Source: JBAWAP01 sp049589355
GTDB lineage: Bacteria; Chloroflexota; Anaerolineae; VGOG01
Assembly: GCA_049589355.1 (NCBI GenBank)
Contig: JBAWAP010000218.1
Location: forward strand, 1 to 15,043
Reading direction: 5' to 3'
DNA length: 15,043 nucleotides
Below are positions 11,985-15,043 of this stretch, piece after piece (the stretch's first letter is position 1; each line of letters begins with the position of its first letter). A model generated the notes under the pieces. The model was given only the letters and a program-made list of their open reading frames with translations. It was not told where the DNA came from and did not search any database. A program made the position numbers and the translations under genes.

Positions 11985-12509
11985 ATTCGATTCCTGACTC
12001 TTGCTATCTCGCTCACTGTGGCCTTGCTGGTGATGGCGTCACTCCCGTTGATCCCCGCTGGCGCACAGCCTTGACCGACGGAGACTCCGTGCCCGACCGT
12101 GACGCCGGGACCGCCAACCGATACACCAGTACTGCCCACGGACACACCGGTGCCGCCTACGCCGACGCCTGTTCCGCCAACTGATACACCGGTACCGCCA
12201 ACGGATACACCGGTCCCGCCCACGCCGACGCCTGTTCCGCCGACCGATACACCAAAGCCGCCACCGGCTACACCAGTGCCCCTGCCTGACACACCGGCAC
12301 CAATGCCGACGGCCACCGCTACGCCGACCTGCTCACCGACCGTAGTCATCACCGAAACGCCCAAGGCACAACCGGGACTTCCCGTTACTGGTGGGGACGT
12401 GGAAGAGGGTCCAGTTCCTTCATGGATACAGATGGTAGGGGCAACGGCGCTATTGGTCTGCGGAGGGGTGTTTTTGCATTGGCAAAGACAAAAGGCACGA
12501 AGGAGATAA
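11985..12509 (+). pseudogene. LPxTG-type surface protein with Pro/Thr repeats, signal peptide cut off by an in-frame TGA
   Basis: The open part runs from GTG 12099 to TAA 12509 (136 residues): Pro/Thr-rich seven-residue repeats, then LPVTGG, a membrane helix (WIQMVGATALLVCGGVFL) and a basic tail (HWQRQKARRR), the layout of a sortase-anchored wall protein. It has no signal peptide. In the same frame, directly upstream, a signal peptide is coded (RFLTLAISLTVALLVMASLPLIPAGAQ) and then TGA (12072-12074) and PTETPCPTVTPG lead into the repeats. GGAGG stands 6 bases before an ATT codon at 11985, where an ATG would be expected. So both a start-codon change and a nonsense codon separate it from a normal gene, or translation is unusual (ATT initiation plus UGA read-through). 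It begins 2 bases after the preceding gene's TAA. Confidence 0.75.
12111..12320 (+). repeat. 21-bp tandem repeat, ten units, coding for a Pro/Thr linker
   Basis: Ten in-frame 21-bp units code for PPTDTPV-like heptads. There is a higher order: units 1-3 and 4-6 repeat as a 63-bp block (PTDTPV, PTDTPV, PTPTPV), and units 8-10 are diverged. Such stretches act as wall-spanning stalks and vary in length by slippage. Confidence 0.9.
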
Positions 12510-12593
12510 CCGCTCCTGGGATCCCTATAACTCTTATGTGCAGTCCCTTGGAGGATCCAGTACTACTACAATGGCACAATCCCATCCCAGGAA

Positions 12594-12691
12594 AGAAACC
12601 AGGTTTTTCTCTGAATAGGTAGTATTCTGGCCAGCGAACGTAACTGGAACAATCACGTCTCTCTGCCCTTAGGCGCAAAAACCTGGTTTCT
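12594..12691. repeat. 98-bp element with perfect 15-bp terminal inverted repeats
   Basis: AGAAACCAGGTTTTT (12594-12608) and AAAAACCTGGTTTCT (12677-12691) are perfect inverted repeats. It occupies most of the 198-base gap between the LPxTG gene and the SDR gene and ends 16 bases before the SDR start. The arm core AAACC-GGTTT resembles a repeat I recall from Chloroflexota-like genomes. No transposase is present. No clear promoter for the SDR gene is seen elsewhere in the gap. Confidence 0.75.
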
Positions 12692-12707
12692 GGTTGAAAG
12701 GCAGGAT

Positions 12708-13469
12708 ATGAAACTACAGGACAAGGTGGCGCTTATAACCGGAGGTAATTCAGGCATCGGTCGTGCAACCGCCATACTCTTCGCAAAAGAGGGAGCCCGA
12801 GTGGTCATTGCGGCACGTAATGAAGCGCGTGGTAATGAGACAGTGGAGAGCATCGCAAAGAGCGGTGGACAGGCCATATTCGTCGCCTGTGACGTTCGCA
12901 AAGCCGAGGATTGTCAGAAAGCGGTGGAAAGAGCAATTGAGGATTTCGGCCAACTGAATATCCTCGTCAACAATGCGGGCACAATCTACCGCGCTACGGT
13001 GGTGGATACCACTGAGGAAGAATGGGACGACACGATGGACACCAATGTGAAGGGCGCTTACCTGATGTCCAAATATGCCATCCCCTGGATGATTAAGAAC
13101 GGCAGCGGAGTCGTCATCAATACTGCTTCCTACTATGGGTTGGTAGGAGGTAAAGAAGCGGCTGCCTACTGTGCCTCCAAGGGGGCGATGGTGCTCCTCA
13201 CCAAAGCCCTGGCCTTGGATCATGCTGCCCAGAACATCCGCGTGAATTGTATCTGTCCCGGCAGTGTGGATACGCCCATGCTAAAACAGGAGATGGAGGA
13301 ATTAGGGGGCGTTGAGAAGCTCCGCCCCCTGTTCGAGGCTAAGCATCCCCTGGGCCGTATCTGTTCACCGGCAGAGGTAGCCAGAGCAGCCCTGTTCCTC
13401 GCCTCTAATGACTCGGCCTTTGTCACCGGCTCTTCCCTGGTCATTGATGGTGGCATTACAGCGGGATAG
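12708..13469 (+). CDS. short-chain dehydrogenase/reductase (SDR), classical type
   Basis: This 253-residue cytosolic oxidoreductase interconverts an alcohol and a ketone or reduces an enzyme-bound ketone, using NAD(P). Classical SDR features are complete: the cofactor loop TGGNSGIG (residues 11-18), CDV (61-63), NNAG (88-91), the catalytic tetrad Asn 113, Ser 141, Tyr 154 and Lys 158 (YCASK), then PGSVDTPM and the C-terminal VTGSSLVIDGG. Arg 37 after the second strand hints at NADP(H). The substrate cannot be read from sequence; FabG-like and glucose/sorbitol dehydrogenase-like members look alike. ATG 12708 has only a weak ribosome site (AAAGG 9 bases upstream). No functional link to its secreted-protein neighbours is apparent. 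The stop is TAG. Confidence 0.93.
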   Translation: MKLQDKVALITGGNSGIGRATAILFAKEGARVVIAARNEARGNETVESIAKSGGQAIFVACDVRKAEDCQKAVERAIEDFGQLNILVNNAGTIYRATVVDTTEEEWDDTMDTNVKGAYLMSKYAIPWMIKNGSGVVINTASYYGLVGGKEAAAYCASKGAMVLLTKALALDHAAQNIRVNCICPGSVDTPMLKQEMEELGGVEKLRPLFEAKHPLGRICSPAEVARAALFLASNDSAFVTGSSLVIDGGITAG

Positions 13470-13538
13470 CTTATTGGGGGGTATCAAAAGCCATGCTCAT
13501 GTTGAGCCATATACATAACACAACAAGGAGGTACTAGC

Positions 13539-14813
13539 ATGTTAGACAAGTGGGTAAGGCAATTCAGGGCTAGCAGTTATGCGGTCGCGTGTGTATGGAT
13601 GGGGGTCGTAGGCGCATTGCTGTTGATCGGTTGGGTGTCATCTGCAACTGCCGCCCTTCAGACAGCAGGCGTGGAGATCGGGCCAGACTATACGCGACAG
13701 GCCTACGCCGGGGAGACCATCCTCTACAATCACACCCTGACCAACACTGGCACAACGACAGATACATTCACGTTAGAGGTTCTATCAACGCAAGATTGGC
13801 CGGTAGAGTTGGTGGGAGCAACTCAGCCCGCCGGGACATTGGCATTGCAAGTCGCCGCGCAGATGACAACACCCTTCCAGATCAGCCTGACTGTCCCAGC
13901 GCACGCCATTGGTCTGACGGACACCGCGATTATCACTGCCACATCGTCACTCACTCCTACTGTCCAGGACTCTGCCACCGACACAACGATCGTGGTACCC
14001 CGTCGCTATTTCTTTCCATTTATAGCAAAGCGCTGGCCACCCGTTCCTTATCCAGCCACGTTGAACCCCATTGACAACACAGACGGAGATGGATTCTATA
14101 CGGTGAGCTGGGGGGTAGCAGATTTGGCAAACACCTACGTCCTGGAAGAGGACGACAACGCTGGCTTTTCCAGCCCGACCACCGTCTACGACGGTGTAGG
14201 AACTTCCTGGCCGGTTCCTAGTCCTGGCAGGGCATCTGGAACCTATTACTATCGCGTGCGCGGTCGCAACCAGTGGGGGTACGGAGAATATAGCAACGTT
14301 CAAGCGGTCACGGTGCGGCCGTTTCGCATCGCGCACACTAACCTCCCGGCCGGGCAGTGCACCACGTTGAGCTGGGACTTTTCCGGCATCAAGGAGCTCC
14401 ACATCGTTTTTGGCTATGGCTATGACAAACAGCCAGTCCCTGGCCAGGGTTCCCGCCAGGTTTGCCCCAGCATCACCACGATCTACAAGGCCATTGTGAC
14501 CAAGCCGGACAATAGCGAGGAGACTCACCAGCTAACAGTCAACATCAGCGGTACTGGTTGTGGCGACCCGATAGTTTGGCTTTTTTGGCCGACCGCCGAT
14601 ACTGTTGGCGTTGGCGGAAAGGTCAGCATCTTCTGGAAGGTGGAATGTGCCAAGGGCGTCTGGCTCCAGATCGGATCCGGTTCAGAGCAAGGTGTAGTGG
14701 GCGAGGGCTTTAAGACAGACATAGTGCTCTATAGCACCACGACCTTCAAGCTCAAGATCCAAAGAACAAGTGGCGACTACGTCTATGCGTCGTTTAAGGT
14801 CAAGGTGAAGTAG
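13539..14813 (+). CDS. secreted multi-domain beta-sandwich protein
   Basis: This 424-residue exported protein has no recognisable catalytic domain. A signal peptide (about residues 1-38, hydrophobic core VVGALLLIGWV, likely cleavage after ATA) is followed by a NEW3/DUF11-like domain (about 40-150, DYTRQAYAGETILYNHTLTNTG with an alternating Thr-rich pattern). Then come a YFFPFIAKRWPP motif, a fibronectin III-like domain (about 168-260, with YVLEEDDNAGFSSP and YYYRVRGRNQWGYGEYSN) and two Ig-like C-terminal domains (about 263-342 and 345-424), each with a Trp-bearing strand (LSWDF, IFWKV). The motif before the FnIII domain resembles the YLPLILK tail of the interrupted gene at 11182-11982, so the C-terminal half may have been appended to an older, shorter protein. 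ATG 13539 has AAGGAGG 7 bases upstream, the best ribosome site on this strand. A surface or adhesion role is likely. The stop is TAG. Confidence 0.85.
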   Translation: MLDKWVRQFRASSYAVACVWMGVVGALLLIGWVSSATAALQTAGVEIGPDYTRQAYAGETILYNHTLTNTGTTTDTFTLEVLSTQDWPVELVGATQPAGTLALQVAAQMTTPFQISLTVPAHAIGLTDTAIITATSSLTPTVQDSATDTTIVVPRRYFFPFIAKRWPPVPYPATLNPIDNTDGDGFYTVSWGVADLANTYVLEEDDNAGFSSPTTVYDGVGTSWPVPSPGRASGTYYYRVRGRNQWGYGEYSNVQAVTVRPFRIAHTNLPAGQCTTLSWDFSGIKELHIVFGYGYDKQPVPGQGSRQVCPSITTIYKAIVTKPDNSEETHQLTVNISGTGCGDPIVWLFWPTADTVGVGGKVSIFWKVECAKGVWLQIGSGSEQGVVGEGFKTDIVLYSTTTFKLKIQRTSGDYVYASFKVKVK

Positions 14814-14858
14814 TGACGGGAGATCTGATACCGATTTTTGTTCGCCGAAGGACAAGTT

Positions 14859-15043
14859 ATGACAATCTATGCTTGCTCCGATCTCCACGTATCACCAACT
14901 CATTTCTCCAATCGAGCCAGAGCTTTCCTTGAGGAAGCGGCGCAGCGGGCAGACCTGACTCTGCTCTGCGGAGACACTTATGAGGGCTTATGGTGCCCTC
15001 TGGAGGAGAGCGTCAAAAGCCCAAACGGGCAGGAGCTATGGAG
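14859..15043 (+). CDS. calcineurin-like metallophosphoesterase, 5' part only
   Basis: The first 61 codons of a gene run off the right edge of the window. MTIYACSDLHVSP carries the D-x-H metal motif of calcineurin-like phosphoesterases, and LTLLCGDTYEGLW carries the second (GD) motif, with the right spacing and a helix (ANRARAF-type, Ala/Glu-rich) between. ATG 14859 has AAGGA 6 bases upstream. It begins 45 bases after the preceding gene. The later motifs (GNHD, GHTH) would lie beyond the edge, so subfamily (LpxH-like, nuclease or phosphodiesterase) is open. Confidence 0.8.
   Translation, partial: MTIYACSDLHVSPTHFSNRARAFLEEAAQRADLTLLCGDTYEGLWCPLEESVKSPNGQELW

Noticed and set aside
11182..12509. 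Genome-wide UGA recoding (to Gly, as in some candidate phyla) to explain the two in-frame TGAs
   Set aside because: At least seven genes in the window (thiolase, GYD, HMG-CoA reductase, arsM, DedA, lipoprotein, Tat-motif protein) end in TGA at their normal family length.

Overview
The window looks like part of a bacterial chromosome from the Chloroflexota (Anaerolineae-like), probably from an environmental genome. Three things suggest this. There is an archaeal-type set of early mevalonate genes. Secreted proteins carry the YLPLILK / YFFPFIAK tail motif that I associate with this phylum. Several families of palindromic dispersed repeats sit between genes (and one inside a gene). The assignment is inference; no rRNA or other marker gene is present. 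Everything left of about 10.95 kb is coded on the minus strand and everything right of about 11.18 kb on the plus strand. The switch is a divergent promoter region.

Reading the minus strand from right to left: a coiled-coil protein with an internal twin-arginine-like motif (10943-9993); a repeat-rich gap; a membrane-anchored alpha/beta hydrolase followed closely by a lipoprotein built from two copies of one domain (9681-8112); a DedA membrane protein with its own good promoter (7854-7216); peptide deformylase (7070-6534); and a compact arsenic unit, arsR-arsM (6435-5124), with a textbook sigma-70 promoter, an ArsR-type operator and a terminator. Next comes a mevalonate cluster: class II HMG-CoA reductase, a GYD-domain protein, archaeal-type HMG-CoA synthase, archaeal-type acetoacetyl-CoA thiolase and a DUF35 zinc-ribbon/OB-fold protein (4822-95), ending at a hairpin (20-54). 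Thiolase, DUF35 and HMG-CoA synthase form a substrate-channelling complex in archaea. With the reductase they would take acetyl-CoA to mevalonate. The later mevalonate enzymes are not in the window.

On the plus strand: a secreted protein gene with a good promoter but an in-frame TGA (11182-11982); directly after it an LPxTG-type, Pro/Thr-repeat surface protein gene whose signal peptide is cut off from the rest by another in-frame TGA (11985-12509); an SDR oxidoreductase (12708-13469); a secreted protein made of beta-sandwich domains (13539-14813); and the start of a calcineurin-like phosphoesterase that leaves the window (14859 onward).

I see no mobile-element gene, CRISPR array, tRNA or rRNA, and no clear new defence or mobile system. 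The strongest leads are the two adjacent TGA-interrupted secreted-protein genes, the triplicated CCGPS segment in ArsM beside an in-frame dispersed repeat, the terminator-like hairpin in the leader of the reductase gene, and the embedded Tat-like motif protein.
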